Shown one piece after another: positions 16,177 through 25,187 of a stretch of DNA of 56,257 nucleotides; positions within the stretch are counted from its first letter, which is position 1, and each line of letters starts with the position of its first letter. Source of the stretch: Actinomycetota bacterium (GTDB lineage: Bacteria; Actinomycetota; Acidimicrobiia; IMCC26256; PALSA-610); assembly GCA_003134555.1 (NCBI GenBank), contig PLBO01000147.1, positions 205-56,461 on the forward strand, read 5' to 3'. The position numbers were made by a program, and so were the translations under genes. Below the pieces are notes generated by a model, which was given only the letters and a program-made list of their open reading frames with translations, had not been told where the DNA came from and made no database searches.

Positions 16177-16833
16177 ATGTTCTCGCGTCGCGACCAGGCC
16201 CACCTGCCCACCGCCGACGAAGGATGGCCCGGCCGGCCCGAGCGCCCGTTCGCCGTCCCCGAGCGCCATTTCGTGCTCGGTACGCCGCTGGAGCCGCCGT
16301 TTCCCGCCGGCCTCGAGCAAGTCGTCTTCGGCATGGGCTGCTTCTGGGGCGCCGAGCGGAAGTTCTGGACGGCACACGGTGTCTACACGACCGCGGTCGG
16401 CTATGCGGGTGGCGTCACACCGAATCCCACGTACGAGGAGGTGTGCTCGGGGCGTACCGGCCATGCCGAGGTCGTGCTCGTCGTGTTCGATCCGAAGGTC
16501 ACGTCGATCGACGAGATGCTCCGCGTGTTCTGGGAGAACCACGACCCGACGCAAGGCATGCGCCAGGGCAACGACGTCGGCACGCAGTACCGCTCCACCG
16601 TGTACACCTCCGACGCGGCGCAGGCGAGCGCGGTCGAGGCGTCGCGTGCGATGTTCGCGGAGGGATTGCATGCAGCCGATTACGGTGACATCACGACCGA
16701 GATCGCGGCGGCACCCACGTTCTATTACGCCGAGGACTACCACCAGCAGTACCTCGCGAAGAACCCGAACGGTTACTGCGGGCTCGGAGGCACGGGCGTG
16801 AGCTGTCCGATCGGGGTCGCGCGCGCCGAGTAG
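16177..16833 (+). CDS. msrA: Peptide-methionine (S)-S-oxide reductase MsrA
   Basis: 218 residues. The active-site G-C-F-W-G (Cys55) and the V-G-Y-A-G-G, G-H-A-E-V and H-Q-Q-Y-L motifs are all in place. A C-terminal [13 protein letters not shown] supplies resolving cysteines. The enzyme repairs oxidised methionine using thioredoxin. ATG 16177 follows AGAAGAGG; the frame runs open for 300 codons before it, antisense to the phosphotransferase gene. The N-terminal extension of about 45 residues is common in actinobacterial MsrA. Confidence 0.93.
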   Translation: MFSRRDQAHLPTADEGWPGRPERPFAVPERHFVLGTPLEPPFPAGLEQVVFGMGCFWGAERKFWTAHGVYTTAVGYAGGVTPNPTYEEVCSGRTGHAEVVLVVFDPKVTSIDEMLRVFWENHDPTQGMRQGNDVGTQYRSTVYTSDAAQASAVEASRAMFAEGLHAADYGDITTEIAAAPTFYYAEDYHQQYLAKNPNGYCGLGGTGVSCPIGVARAE

Positions 16834-16847
16834 CGCGAGCGCTGAGA

Positions 16848-17801
16848 ATGGAAACGCCGGGCGAAGCAGAGCTCGACCCTTACGTCGACTTCACCCGCGA
16901 GGAGTGGAGCCGATTGCGCGCGTCGACGCCGCTTTCGTTGGCCGAGGACGATCTCGCGGCGCTGCGCGGTCTCGGCGAGCCGATGCCGATGCTCGAGGTC
17001 GAGGAGGTGTACCTGCCGCTGTCGCGGCTCTTGAACCTCCGCGTCGCGGCCACCCGCGAGCTGCACTCGGTCACCGAGACCTTCCTCGGTCATCTGCACG
17101 CGGGCGCGCCGTACGTCATCGGCATCGCGGGCAGTGTCGCCGCGGGCAAGAGCACCATCGCGCGCATGCTGCAGGCGTTGCTCGCCCGCTGGCCCGACCA
17201 CCCGCGCGTCGACCTCGTGACGACCGACGGTTTCCTGTTCCCGAACGCGACGCTCGAAGCGCGCGGACTCATGGCCCGGAAGGGCTTTCCCGAGAGCTAC
17301 GACGTGCGCGCGTTGATGCGCTTTCTCTCGGAGCTGAAGGCCGGCTCCCCGAAAGTGCGCGCGCCCCGGTACTCACACCTGACCTACGACGTCGTCGACG
17401 ACGAGGAGATCCTGCTGGCGGCACCCGACATCGTGATCCTCGAAGGTGTCAACGTGTTGCAAACCCCGTCGCGCCGCGGGCGGGTGGAGGCGAGTGTGGT
17501 CGTCTCCGATTTCTTCGACTTTTCGATCTACGTCGACGCCGCCGAGGCGGACCTCGAACGTTGGTACATCGACCGGTTGCTCTTGTTGCGACAGACGTCG
17601 TTGCACGATCCACGTTCGTACTTCAACTTCCTCACGCAATACTCCGAGGACGCGACGCGCGATTTCGCGCAGTCGGTGTGGAACCAGGTCAACCTCGTGA
17701 ACCTGCGCGAGAACATCGCGCCGACGCGCGGCCGCGCTCACCTCGTGCTCGAGAAGGGCAGCGATCACGCAGTCGGGCGCGTGCGGCTGCGGAAGCTCTA
17801 G
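16848..17801 (+). CDS. coaA: Type I pantothenate kinase
   Basis: 317 residues, the usual length for bacterial CoaA. The Walker A loop G-S-V-A-A-G-K-S-T lies at residues 95-103. It is followed by T-T-D-G-F-L-F-P-N, the K-G-F-P-E-S-Y-D substrate loop, and P-x-Y-S-H-L-x-Y-D. CoaA phosphorylates pantothenate in the first step of coenzyme A synthesis and is feedback-inhibited by CoA. It starts 14 bases after msrA and may be co-transcribed. It is convergent with the TetR gene across a short direct repeat. Confidence 0.95.
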   Translation: METPGEAELDPYVDFTREEWSRLRASTPLSLAEDDLAALRGLGEPMPMLEVEEVYLPLSRLLNLRVAATRELHSVTETFLGHLHAGAPYVIGIAGSVAAGKSTIARMLQALLARWPDHPRVDLVTTDGFLFPNATLEARGLMARKGFPESYDVRALMRFLSELKAGSPKVRAPRYSHLTYDVVDDEEILLAAPDIVILEGVNVLQTPSRRGRVEASVVVSDFFDFSIYVDAAEADLERWYIDRLLLLRQTSLHDPRSYFNFLTQYSEDATRDFAQSVWNQVNLVNLRENIAPTRGRAHLVLEKGSDHAVGRVRLRKL

Positions 17802-17803
17802 TG

Positions 17804-17831
17804 GGGAAGTCCTAGTCGGGAAGTCCTAGTC
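17804..17831. repeat. 14-bp tandem duplication between coaA and tetR ends
   Basis: The unit GGGAAGTCCTAGTC occurs twice without a gap, at 17804-17817 and 17818-17831. Each contains CTAG, which supplies a TAG stop on either strand; the TetR gene ends inside the second unit (17826-17828). It looks like a small slippage duplication that extended the spacer or moved the end of the TetR gene. No terminator hairpin is visible here. Confidence 0.8.
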
Positions 17832-18443
17832 GGTTCGCACGCCGCGGAGACCGAACCAGGCGAGCTCCGAGATCCACTGCGCGAGCTGATCGCTGTCGAC
17901 AATCGTGCCGGGGTCGCGGAGCACGCGGAGCCCGACCGATTCGGCCATGCCGACGATCGCGTTGGCCAGCATCTGGCGCTGCTCGTCGGGCGCGGGGATC
18001 TCGATCAGGGTCGCGATCGTCTCCGCCGCCGCGTCGAGGATCTCCTCGACAATGCGCGCGAACTCGGGATCGGAGCGCAACGACGTGCCGAGCAGGAACA
18101 AGAACGCCGATCGATTGCCGACCGCGAACCGGAAGTACGCGCGGAACCCGAGCTCCACCCGTTCGCGCAATGAGCCGGCGAGCGCGGTGGCCTCGGCCAG
18201 CGTGCTCAGCAGCTGCCGTCCGGTCTCTTCGAGGAGTTCGACGTAGAGCGCGCGCTTGCTCGGGAAGTGCTGGTAGAGGACCGGCTTGGTGACGCCGGCA
18301 GCCTCCGCGATCTCGTCCATCGACGTGGCGTGGAAGCCCTGCTGCGCGAATCGTTCGCGCGCGACCTCGAAGAGCTGTTGCCGCCGTTGATCGGCCGGCA
18401 TCCGCATGGACGACCGGGAGGTGACGTCGGCGGGATCAGACAC
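17826..18443 (-). CDS. TetR-family transcriptional regulator
   Basis: 205 residues. The N-terminal helix-turn-helix reads F-A-Q-Q-G-F-H-A-T-S-M-D-E-I-A-E-A-A-G-V, then V-L-Y-Q-H-F-P-S-K, typical of TetR repressors. The rest is an all-helical ligand domain. It overlaps the 3' end (in transcription order) of the aldo/keto reductase gene by eight bases, so it is the last gene of an apparent operon with the reductase, alcohol dehydrogenase and glycosyltransferase genes. Repression of those by a metabolite-responsive TetR is a reasonable inference. Confidence 0.9.
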   Translation of the reverse strand: MSDPADVTSRSSMRMPADQRRQQLFEVARERFAQQGFHATSMDEIAEAAGVTKPVLYQHFPSKRALYVELLEETGRQLLSTLAEATALAGSLRERVELGFRAYFRFAVGNRSAFLFLLGTSLRSDPEFARIVEEILDAAAETIATLIEIPAPDEQRQMLANAIVGMAESVGLRVLRDPGTIVDSDQLAQWISELAWFGLRGVRTD

Positions 18444-19443
18444 TCGACTTCAACGGCATCACGTAGCGGTCGACGTGATCGAAGTTCCGCGCCCGGAGAT
18501 CGGCGAGCGCGGCGACCTCGTCGGCCGCGAGCGGTACCTCGGATGCGTGCGCGTACTCGCGCACCTCGTCGACGGAGAGCACGGTCGGGAGCACGCTGGC
18601 AAAGGAGGGATTCGCGAGAATGCCCGCGATCGCGGCCTGGCCGATCGTGCGCCCCACTCCGGCCGACCAGAGGAAGTGCAGCGTCTCCGCCTTCTCGAAG
18701 TTGTCGAGCATGTTGTCGCGGTTGCGATGCGCGCGATGGTCGCCGGGCGGGAACACGGTGTCGAGCGTGATCTTGCCCGACAAGGTGTCGGATGCGTGCG
18801 GCACCCGTGCGATCAAGGCGACGTCGCCGTTGCGCACACGCTCACGCGCGGCGAAGGTGAGGCCGGGTTCCTGCTCGAGCACGTTGAAGACCGTCTGCAG
18901 TGTCGTGATGGGACGATCGTCGACTGAGATGTTGCCTTCCTCGACCCAGCCGATCGCCGGCCCGAGCGCGACGCCGAGTTCGCGGACCTTGCCCGCTTCG
19001 CGCAACGCGACGAGCGTCTCCCACAGCGCGTCGTCGACGATCGGGTCGATGCGCGGATTGTGGAGTTGCAGGAGATCGATGTGATCGGTTCCGAGCCGCG
19101 CCAACGACGCGTCGACCTGCTGACGCACCGACTCCGGTCGCCAGTCGTGCGGTCGCTCCGACTGCCCCGGGTGCTTGCGCTCCGCGGCGATGTCGTAGCC
19201 GACCTTTGTGGCGAGGACGATTTCGTCGCGTCGCGACAGGTACTCGCGCAGGATCGTCTCACCGGCGCCGTCCGCGCCGTAGACGGGCGCGGTATCGAAG
19301 AAGTTGATGCCGGCGTCGAGTGCCGCCCGGATCATTGCGTGCGGGTCGTCGGTGCGGCCCCACCAGTCGGTGACGAGCGTCCAGGTACCGAACCCGACCT
19401 CGGAGACGACGAGATCGCTATGACCGAGTGGGCGATGGCGCAT
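18436..19443 (-). CDS. Aldo/keto reductase
   Basis: 335 residues, TIM-barrel NADPH-dependent reductase. Visible features are G-F-G-T-W near residue 16, F-F-D-T-A-P-V-Y-G with the catalytic Asp and Tyr near residues 51-56, A-T-K-V-G with the catalytic Lys near residue 79, and L-L-Q-L-H-N with the histidine. The substrate is unknown. Its stop overlaps the TetR start, and the alcohol dehydrogenase gene lies 49 bases upstream. Confidence 0.9.
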   Translation of the reverse strand: MRHRPLGHSDLVVSEVGFGTWTLVTDWWGRTDDPHAMIRAALDAGINFFDTAPVYGADGAGETILREYLSRRDEIVLATKVGYDIAAERKHPGQSERPHDWRPESVRQQVDASLARLGTDHIDLLQLHNPRIDPIVDDALWETLVALREAGKVRELGVALGPAIGWVEEGNISVDDRPITTLQTVFNVLEQEPGLTFAARERVRNGDVALIARVPHASDTLSGKITLDTVFPPGDHRAHRNRDNMLDNFEKAETLHFLWSAGVGRTIGQAAIAGILANPSFASVLPTVLSVDEVREYAHASEVPLAADEVAALADLRARNFDHVDRYVMPLKSSV

Positions 19444-19492
19444 GTCCCGAGGCTACGTCGCGCTCGACTCCGGGGGCGGTTCGGGCGCTCGA

Positions 19493-20602
19493 TCAGATGC
19501 CGTAGTCGACGACCGATCGGGCCACCTCGCCGGCCTCCATCGAGCGGAACGCATCGTTGATGCCCTCGAGACCGATCGTGCGCGAGACGAGCTCGTCGAG
19601 CTTGAGGGTCCCGTCCTGGTACAAGGCAACGAGCCGGGGCACGTCGCGCTGCACGTCGGACGATCCGTACCACGACCCGCGCACCTGCTTCTCGTTGACG
19701 AGCAGCTCCATGGCGATCGGGATCTCCATCGTCTGCTCCATCTTCGGCACCCCGACGATGATCGCCTGGCCGCCCCGCCGCGCCATCGCGAACGCCTGTT
19801 GCACGGTGTCCTTCAGGCCGATCACCTCGAACGACACGTCGACGCCGCGGCCGGCCGTGAGCTCCTGCACCTGCGCGACCGGATCGCGGTCGGTTGCGTT
19901 GACGAGATCGGTCGCGCCGAATTGCTTGGCCATGTCGAGCTTCGTATCGAAGCGGTCGATCGCGATGATCCGCTCGGCGCCCTTCCATTTCGCGCCCTGG
20001 ATCGCGTTCAGGCCGACTCCGCCACAACCGATGACGGCCACGGTGTCGCCCGGAGCGATATCGGCCGTGTTCGCGGCGGCGCCGAATCCGGTGAGCACCC
20101 CGCAGCCGATGAGCGCCGCGCTCGTGAACGGCACGCTGGAGTCGATCTTGACCGTGCTGATCTCAGGGCAGACGAGCTCCTCGCTGAACGTGCCGAGCGC
20201 CGACATCTGGTGCAGCGCCGCGCCGTCGCGGGAGAAGCGCGGCGTCATGTCGAGCTGCGCGCCCATCGCCATGGCGAGGAAGCCGGTCTCGCACATCTCG
20301 GGCGAGTCGTGCGTGCACATGTAACAGAACCCGCACTGGGGCACGAACGAGAGCACGACGTGATCGCCGGGCTTCACCCGGCTGACGCCTTCGCCGATCG
20401 CATCCACGACCCCGGCGCCCTCGTGACCGAGCACGGCCGGGAGTGGCGACAGCAGCGTTCCGTTCACGACCGACAGGTCGGAGTGGCACACACCCGACGC
20501 GCCCATGCGGACGCGCACCTCACCCGCCTTCGGACCGTCGAGCTCGACGTCGACCACCTCGAGCGGCTCGTTGATGGCGGGACACACAGCTGCTTTGGGC
20601 AT
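19493..20602 (-). CDS. Zinc-dependent alcohol dehydrogenase, class III-like
   Basis: 369 residues of the medium-chain dehydrogenase family. Catalytic zinc ligands appear as G-V-C-H-S-D (Cys38) and G-H-E-G-A-G (His60). The structural zinc loop is C-G-F-C-Y-M-C followed by a fourth cysteine. The Rossmann motif G-C-G-G-V-G-L lies near residue 192. Overall this resembles the NAD- or mycothiol/NDMA-dependent alcohol dehydrogenases of actinobacteria. ATG 20600-20602 follows a GGAGG-like site at 20608-20613. Confidence 0.9.
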   Translation of the reverse strand: MPKAAVCPAINEPLEVVDVELDGPKAGEVRVRMGASGVCHSDLSVVNGTLLSPLPAVLGHEGAGVVDAIGEGVSRVKPGDHVVLSFVPQCGFCYMCTHDSPEMCETGFLAMAMGAQLDMTPRFSRDGAALHQMSALGTFSEELVCPEISTVKIDSSVPFTSAALIGCGVLTGFGAAANTADIAPGDTVAVIGCGGVGLNAIQGAKWKGAERIIAIDRFDTKLDMAKQFGATDLVNATDRDPVAQVQELTAGRGVDVSFEVIGLKDTVQQAFAMARRGGQAIIVGVPKMEQTMEIPIAMELLVNEKQVRGSWYGSSDVQRDVPRLVALYQDGTLKLDELVSRTIGLEGINDAFRSMEAGEVARSVVDYGI

Positions 20603-20644
20603 GGGGAGCTCCTCCTCGACCGGCAGGTGATCGTAATGCGCGCT

Positions 20645-20911
20645 TCAGATGCCTCGGTCACGGTCGTCGCGTGCTGCGGCGCGCACGCCGTACGCGAGGA
20701 CGATCGGGATCGGGAGCACGACGGACGACACGACGAGGCCGGCGATCGACACCCCGACCGTCCACGTCGGGAACGCGGTCGCGGCCCCGACGAAGAAGGC
20801 GACGATCGCGATGGCGAGCGCGAGATAGCCGATGCGCTTGCCGAGCGCGGCGAAGCGTGCGATGCGCTCCCGCCGCGCGAGGACGGGATCGTCGGCTACC
20901 ACGCGATCCAT
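20645..20911 (-). CDS. Small two-segment membrane protein
   Basis: 88 residues with a charged N-terminal 25 residues (M-D-R-V-V-A-D-D-P-V), two hydrophobic segments (residues 31-48 and 54-76) and a basic tail. I do not recognise a named family, although similar short proteins occur widely in actinobacteria. ATG 20909-20911 is chosen because it lies inside the end of the glycosyltransferase gene, overlapping by 16 bases, and all sequence before it belongs to that gene in another frame. Likely co-transcribed with it. Confidence 0.65.
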   Translation of the reverse strand: MDRVVADDPVLARRERIARFAALGKRIGYLALAIAIVAFFVGAATAFPTWTVGVSIAGLVVSSVVLPIPIVLAYGVRAAARDDRDRGI

Positions 20912-22008
20912 CCGTGCGCGGCGAAGGTCTCGTCGATTGCGGCGGGAAGATCGGGGAGCGAGAACGACACGCGGGCGCGGTGGACGTTCGCGTCGAAGAA
21001 CCGCTCGCGCACCGCCGGCGGCTCGGACAGAAATTTCGCCACCGTCTCGGGTTGCTGGGTCGAAAAGACGCGAACCCCGGCGGCGACGATCTCGGCGAGC
21101 ACCGGGTAGGGATACGTGGCGCACGCTCGGCGGTACGCGATCGACTCGACGACGGGATTGCCGAATCCTTCCCACGTCGAAGGGAACACGACGAGGTCGG
21201 ATGCCGCGTACCCGTCGCCGGCCGTCGGAGCGCGGCCGACGGTGATCGGTATCTGCGCCCGCTCCATAATGCGTTCGAGGACCGGTGCGTACCCGTCTTC
21301 GGCGGGCCCGGATATCCAGAGTCGTAGGGGAAGGCCGGGCGCGAGACCGTGCAGCTGTTGCGCGAACCGAAGCGCCCCCGGCACGTTCTTGCGCTCGATC
21401 GCCCGCGCCGGTTGGAAGAGCACGAAGTCGTCGTCGCCGAAGCCGAACTGATTGCGCGTCGTGTTGCGATCGTGTGCCGGCGGATCGAGATCGAAGTAGT
21501 TGTGGATCGTGACCGCGTCGGCGTAGCCGCGGGCGTGCAACTCGCGCCGGCTCCGCAGATTGATCGTCGCGTGGAGCGCGCCGTCGACACGCGGAGGAAA
21601 GTCGGCTTCGAGTTGAGTGAGATTGCGTCGTTGCCAGGGCAGGTCGTGGTGGCGAAAGCAGACCCGGCCGGTGTGCTCGCTCGCGACCCGGGCAACCGCG
21701 CGCGCCGCGTCGACGTTGAGGGGGAGGGAACAGATGTTGTCGACGACCACGAGGTCGGCGCCTTGCAATGCGGCGCGCAGGACGCCGGGCTCGACGGGAT
21801 CGCGGTCGGACCGGCCGGAGTGAGAAGGGTCGATCGCGAGACCGGGAATCACGATATCGTCAGGCTCGACGGGGCCTTCGATCTCACCGGCGACCCGTCG
21901 GTTCTCGAAGCCGAGCTCGTGGAGCGCCCACGCCCATTTGCGCGCCTCGACCGATACGCCGTCGTCGCCTCCGAGCCGGAACGAGACGGTGACCGCCTGC
22001 GGCGCCAT
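20896..22008 (-). CDS. Glycosyltransferase, GT4/GT1-like
   Basis: 370 residues. The C-terminal half has the GT-B nucleotide-sugar site: F-Q-P-A-R-A-I-E-R-K-N-V-P then F-P-S-T-W-E-G-F-G-N-P-V-V-E-S. The N-terminal half has R-H-H-D-L-P-W-Q, which fits the acceptor side. ATG 22006-22008 is the likely start. Trehalose- or glucosylglycerol-type synthesis is possible, but the donor and acceptor cannot be read from sequence. It precedes the small membrane protein and dehydrogenase genes on the same strand. Confidence 0.83.
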   Translation of the reverse strand: MAPQAVTVSFRLGGDDGVSVEARKWAWALHELGFENRRVAGEIEGPVEPDDIVIPGLAIDPSHSGRSDRDPVEPGVLRAALQGADLVVVDNICSLPLNVDAARAVARVASEHTGRVCFRHHDLPWQRRNLTQLEADFPPRVDGALHATINLRSRRELHARGYADAVTIHNYFDLDPPAHDRNTTRNQFGFGDDDFVLFQPARAIERKNVPGALRFAQQLHGLAPGLPLRLWISGPAEDGYAPVLERIMERAQIPITVGRAPTAGDGYAASDLVVFPSTWEGFGNPVVESIAYRRACATYPYPVLAEIVAAGVRVFSTQQPETVAKFLSEPPAVRERFFDANVHRARVSFSLPDLPAAIDETFAAHGWIAW

Positions 22009-22028
22009 GGCGCCGACGATAGGGCGGA

Positions 22029-22676
22029 TTACGGGGCGGAGACGTACGCGAGACGACGGTTCGTCGCGTCGAGCACCGCGCGGGCGACTGCGTCCGCCTC
22101 TTGTTGCGGACGCACGATCGCCGAACCCGACACGAGCTGTTCCGCGGGAGGGATGACGTACACCACGGTGACGACGGCGACGTCGTGCGCGCCGATGCGC
22201 AAGACCTCGGCGTGGTCGACGTCGACACACTCCGCGGCCGGTTCGAGTTGCCGCAGCGAGTCGACCGTCGCCAGCGCGACGAGCCGGTGGCGCGCGGTCG
22301 TCGCGATCGAGCCTTCGGCGAAGCCGACCGCCTCCTCCTCGTCGAGCGCGAGGGTGACGCGCACCAACGAGCGCATGCCGCTGGCCTCGGCCGTGATCGC
22401 GACGATCGACGGACGCGGTTCGGGTGCGAAGGCCTCGTCGAGGACGGTGCCGCCGAGCTGCACCACTGAGATCACCCGGCGATCGAGCTCGAGGCCGAAC
22501 GACGCGAGCGCGACCGACTGCACGTCGCGCACGATCTGCTTCGGGTGCTTGCCCTGATGCGCGACGACGTGCACCTCGGAGACGCGGCCGTCGAGCTCGG
22601 CGACGAGCCGAACGATCGACACATCGGGAAGCCGGCAGATCTCTCGTTCGACTTCCGCCAAATCCAATTCGTCCAC
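22029..22676 (-). CDS. Conserved actinobacterial protein of unknown function
   Basis: 215 residues from a GTG start. The N-terminal 75 residues look like a small alpha-beta domain: I-C-R-L-P-D-V-S-I-V-R-L-V, then S-E-V-H-V-V-A-H-Q-G-K-H-P-K-Q-I-V-R-D-V-Q-S and D-R-R-V-I-S-V-V-Q-L. The remainder holds two similar strands-and-helix units, with G-F-A-E-G-S and R-H-R-L-V-A-L-A-T. I recognise this pattern as recurring in actinobacteria and some Firmicutes but know no function. It is followed by the glycosyltransferase gene after 20 bases. Confidence 0.65.
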   Translation of the reverse strand: MDELDLAEVEREICRLPDVSIVRLVAELDGRVSEVHVVAHQGKHPKQIVRDVQSVALASFGLELDRRVISVVQLGGTVLDEAFAPEPRPSIVAITAEASGMRSLVRVTLALDEEEAVGFAEGSIATTARHRLVALATVDSLRQLEPAAECVDVDHAEVLRIGAHDVAVVTVVYVIPPAEQLVSGSAIVRPQQEADAVARAVLDATNRRLAYVSAP

Positions 22677-22741
22677 GCCTGAATCTTTCCACTCGGCCGC
22701 GCCACGACATTAGGTCCTGGCGGCGTCCGGTTGGGTGACCG

Positions 22742-23668
22742 TCAGGACGCGGGTTGCTCGATCAGCTCGAGGACCTCGTCGTCGGGTCCGCGAAAGCAGA
22801 CGAAGCGCAGGGTCGGCAGGTTCGGCAGGTTCGGTCCCATCGACATCGTCACCGGCGCGGAGATCGTGTCGACGCGCAGACGCGCGAGCTCGGCCACGGC
22901 GTCGTCGAGATCGGCGACCAGGAAGGCGGCGCGCCACATGCCGATCGTGTTCGCGGCGCGCGGCGCGGCAGCTTCGCACCGCGGCGCTCGAAAGCCGACG
23001 AGCATGACCAGGACCTCGTCATGCTTGTCGTGCTCGTCAGGCGCGGCCAGCACGACCTCGTCCATCGCGACCGGACCGTCGATGCGCAGGTGCGAACCGT
23101 CGGGATTATCGCTCGGGTACTGCGCGATCTCGCGGAAGCCGAGCGACCGATAGAACGAACGCGACCGCTCGAGATCGGCACATGTGATCGCGACGAACGA
23201 CACCGTCGACGGTCCGCCTTCGATCAGCTCGATCGCGGTTCCGTCCGGGTCGCCGGCGAGCACCAGTCGAATCTCACCGCCGTCGACGAGCGCGTGGCCG
23301 AACGGCTCGCTCCACACGCAGCCGCCGAGGGCTCCGACGCGGGCGATCGCGGCGTCGAGATCGGGCACCCGCACGCCGAGTCGTTGGAAGCCCGTCTCGA
23401 ACAACCGCGTCGGGGGCGCGCCGGCGGGAGCCGGCTCGTGCCACTCGAGCAGATCGATCGCACCACCGTCGTAGCCGCGCGGTCCGAGGAGTATCGACGC
23501 GTCCCACCTGGCGCGCGCGAGTCCGAACGCGGCACCGGACTGCGTCTCCTCGGGCGCAGTACGCGCGCCGAGCTCGAGTCCGAGCCCTTCCGTGTAGAAG
23601 CGCCGGGAGCGCTCGAGATCCGAGCAATTCACATTCACGTGAAACAGCCGCGCCGCGCTCAACGACAT
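22742..23668 (-). CDS. VOC family protein with two glyoxalase-like domains
   Basis: 308 residues. Domain 1 begins L-F-H-V-N-V-N-C-S-D-L-E-R-S-R-R-F-Y. Domain 2 begins V-S-F-V-A-I-T-C-A-D-L-E-R-S-R-S-F-Y near residue 150. Both have the C-x-D-L-E-R-S-x-x-F-Y signature of lyase/dioxygenase-type VOC proteins, with His and Glu metal-ligand candidates. The substrate is unknown. ATG 23666-23668 starts directly at the domain. Its partner gene is not evident; the next gene upstream is 50 bases away. Confidence 0.83.
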   Translation of the reverse strand: MSLSAARLFHVNVNCSDLERSRRFYTEGLGLELGARTAPEETQSGAAFGLARARWDASILLGPRGYDGGAIDLLEWHEPAPAGAPPTRLFETGFQRLGVRVPDLDAAIARVGALGGCVWSEPFGHALVDGGEIRLVLAGDPDGTAIELIEGGPSTVSFVAITCADLERSRSFYRSLGFREIAQYPSDNPDGSHLRIDGPVAMDEVVLAAPDEHDKHDEVLVMLVGFRAPRCEAAAPRAANTIGMWRAAFLVADLDDAVAELARLRVDTISAPVTMSMGPNLPNLPTLRFVCFRGPDDEVLELIEQPAS

Positions 23669-23718
23669 GGCCGGCCACCGTATCTGCGCCCGGCCCGGCG
23701 AGGTCAGGAGTCTCGAGG

Positions 23719-24546
23719 TCAGGGTTGGAGGACGGAGCGGACTTCGTTCACGGGGTACGTGCGGGTCGAGGTGATCGCCGCGCGCCCGAGGTCGACGGCG
23801 GGGAGCCCGCCGGGAAGATCGGGCCCGGTGAGCGCGGCGGTGCCGTGCCAGATCGCGCTGATGGCGATCGTGTGATTCCCCTTCGTCTCGAACGTGTAGT
23901 GGCCCGTGCCGGCGTTCGTAGCCGGTTGACCGTCGACGCTGATCTCGTAGTGGTCGAGGGTCGCGGTGCCGGTGATCGTGTAGCCCCGGATCGTCGCCGC
24001 GATGGTGACGATTACCGGGCCGTCGGTCGAGATGCGGGTGTCGAGACCGGTGATGCCGCGGGTCGCGGGATCGAGCGTGACGGTCGGCGCCGGCAGTTGG
24101 GCGCGGTTCCACGCTTCGCCGAATGTCGGCACGGCGGGGACCGGCGGCTCGGGTGGGCGCACCGTGGCGTCGCCGTTCGTGAACGCGACGCACTCGAAGC
24201 GGTCGTCGACGATCTTTCCGCTCGGATCGGTGCCGACGAGGTGGTACAGGAATCCGAAGATCGGTTGCTGCGCGGTGCCGCCGGGGAGCACGCACAGGCC
24301 GTTGAGACTTCCGATCTGTGCCGGAGTGGGGTCGACCGACCACGACACGACGTAGTGCACGATCGGCCGCGCCGCGTCGTCTCCGGATTGACCGGGCGTC
24401 CACGACCCGGGCGCGGTTACGACGATGCCCACCGAGACGTTGCCGCCGTGGCCGGTTCCACCGTCGCCGGAGACACTCGCGCCCGCGCCCGCGGCCGACG
24501 TCGATCCGAGGAACGAGAGCACGACGAACGCGAGGACTCGTCTCAC
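23719..24546 (-). CDS. Secreted protein of unknown function
   Basis: 275 residues from GTG 24544-24546. A signal peptide is clear: R-R-V-L-A-F-V-V-L-S-F-L-G, then A-A-G-A. The mature part is beta-rich with two cysteines (C-V-L-P-G-G and F-E-C-V-A-F) and a P-P-E-P-P-V-P-A-V-P linker. The second half resembles an immunoglobulin-like fold. No known family is recognised. Its GTG overlaps the stop of the upstream lipoprotein gene as GTGA, so the two are translationally coupled and probably act together outside the membrane. Confidence 0.7.
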   Translation of the reverse strand: MRRVLAFVVLSFLGSTSAAGAGASVSGDGGTGHGGNVSVGIVVTAPGSWTPGQSGDDAARPIVHYVVSWSVDPTPAQIGSLNGLCVLPGGTAQQPIFGFLYHLVGTDPSGKIVDDRFECVAFTNGDATVRPPEPPVPAVPTFGEAWNRAQLPAPTVTLDPATRGITGLDTRISTDGPVIVTIAATIRGYTITGTATLDHYEISVDGQPATNAGTGHYTFETKGNHTIAISAIWHGTAALTGPDLPGGLPAVDLGRAAITSTRTYPVNEVRSVLQP

Positions 24547-25187
24547 AGATGCACGTTCACGGGACGATCGACCTCGTTCGAGGCGAGATACCAATGGCCG
24601 CGGACCAGGACCACGAGCATCAGATAGGTCGTCGGTGCGGTCCGTCGTTCAACGCTGGTGACCCGCCCGCTCGCGACGACCGTCTTGTGCGCGAGGACCT
24701 CCTCGACCGACTTCGCGGAGAACGCGGTCGGTCTCGTGCTGATGATCGTGTATTCGCTCGGACCGCCGAGCTCCTCGATCAATCGTTTGCCGTTGTCTCG
24801 GAGGCGCGTGAGGTCGCCGGCGAAGCGGTCATGGAGCGTGGTTCCGGCTGCGATGATCGTCGACACCCGGGCGGGGTCGGGCCGGTGGGCCGCGAGCCAG
24901 TTTCCGTATGCTCCGAGTGACTTCAGGATCGCCACGTAGTCCGTGCCGGTGTTGACGAGTTTCGGAGGCGGGACCGAGTCGTCGAAGCTGAACTCCGGCG
25001 TCGCCGCGGGGGTGACACTCGGCGCCGTCGCGGTCGTCGTCGATCGCGGTCGCACCGTCGTCTCGATCGTCGCGGCGCTCGTCGCCGGCGCTCCCGTGGT
25101 GGCGGTATGGCCACTACACGCGCTCGCCACGACGATGACGATCCCCGCGACGAGCACGCTCGTCCTCCGCCTCCCCACCGTTGACAC
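24543..25187 (-). CDS. Lipoprotein of unknown function
   Basis: 214 residues from GTG 25185-25187. The N-terminus is a lipoprotein signal: R-R-R-T-S-V-L-V-A-G-I-V-I-V-V-A-S-A-C-S-G, where the cysteine would be lipidated. A Thr/Ala/Ser-rich linker of about 50 residues follows, then a globular part with N-W-L-A-A-H-R-P-D-P and a C-terminal beta segment ending W-Y-L-A-S-N-E-V-D-R-P. I do not recognise the domain. The frame continues upstream but without a signal-like start. It is the first gene of a pair with the secreted protein. Confidence 0.72.
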   Translation of the reverse strand: MSTVGRRRTSVLVAGIVIVVASACSGHTATTGAPATSAATIETTVRPRSTTTATAPSVTPAATPEFSFDDSVPPPKLVNTGTDYVAILKSLGAYGNWLAAHRPDPARVSTIIAAGTTLHDRFAGDLTRLRDNGKRLIEELGGPSEYTIISTRPTAFSAKSVEEVLAHKTVVASGRVTSVERRTAPTTYLMLVVLVRGHWYLASNEVDRPVNVHL

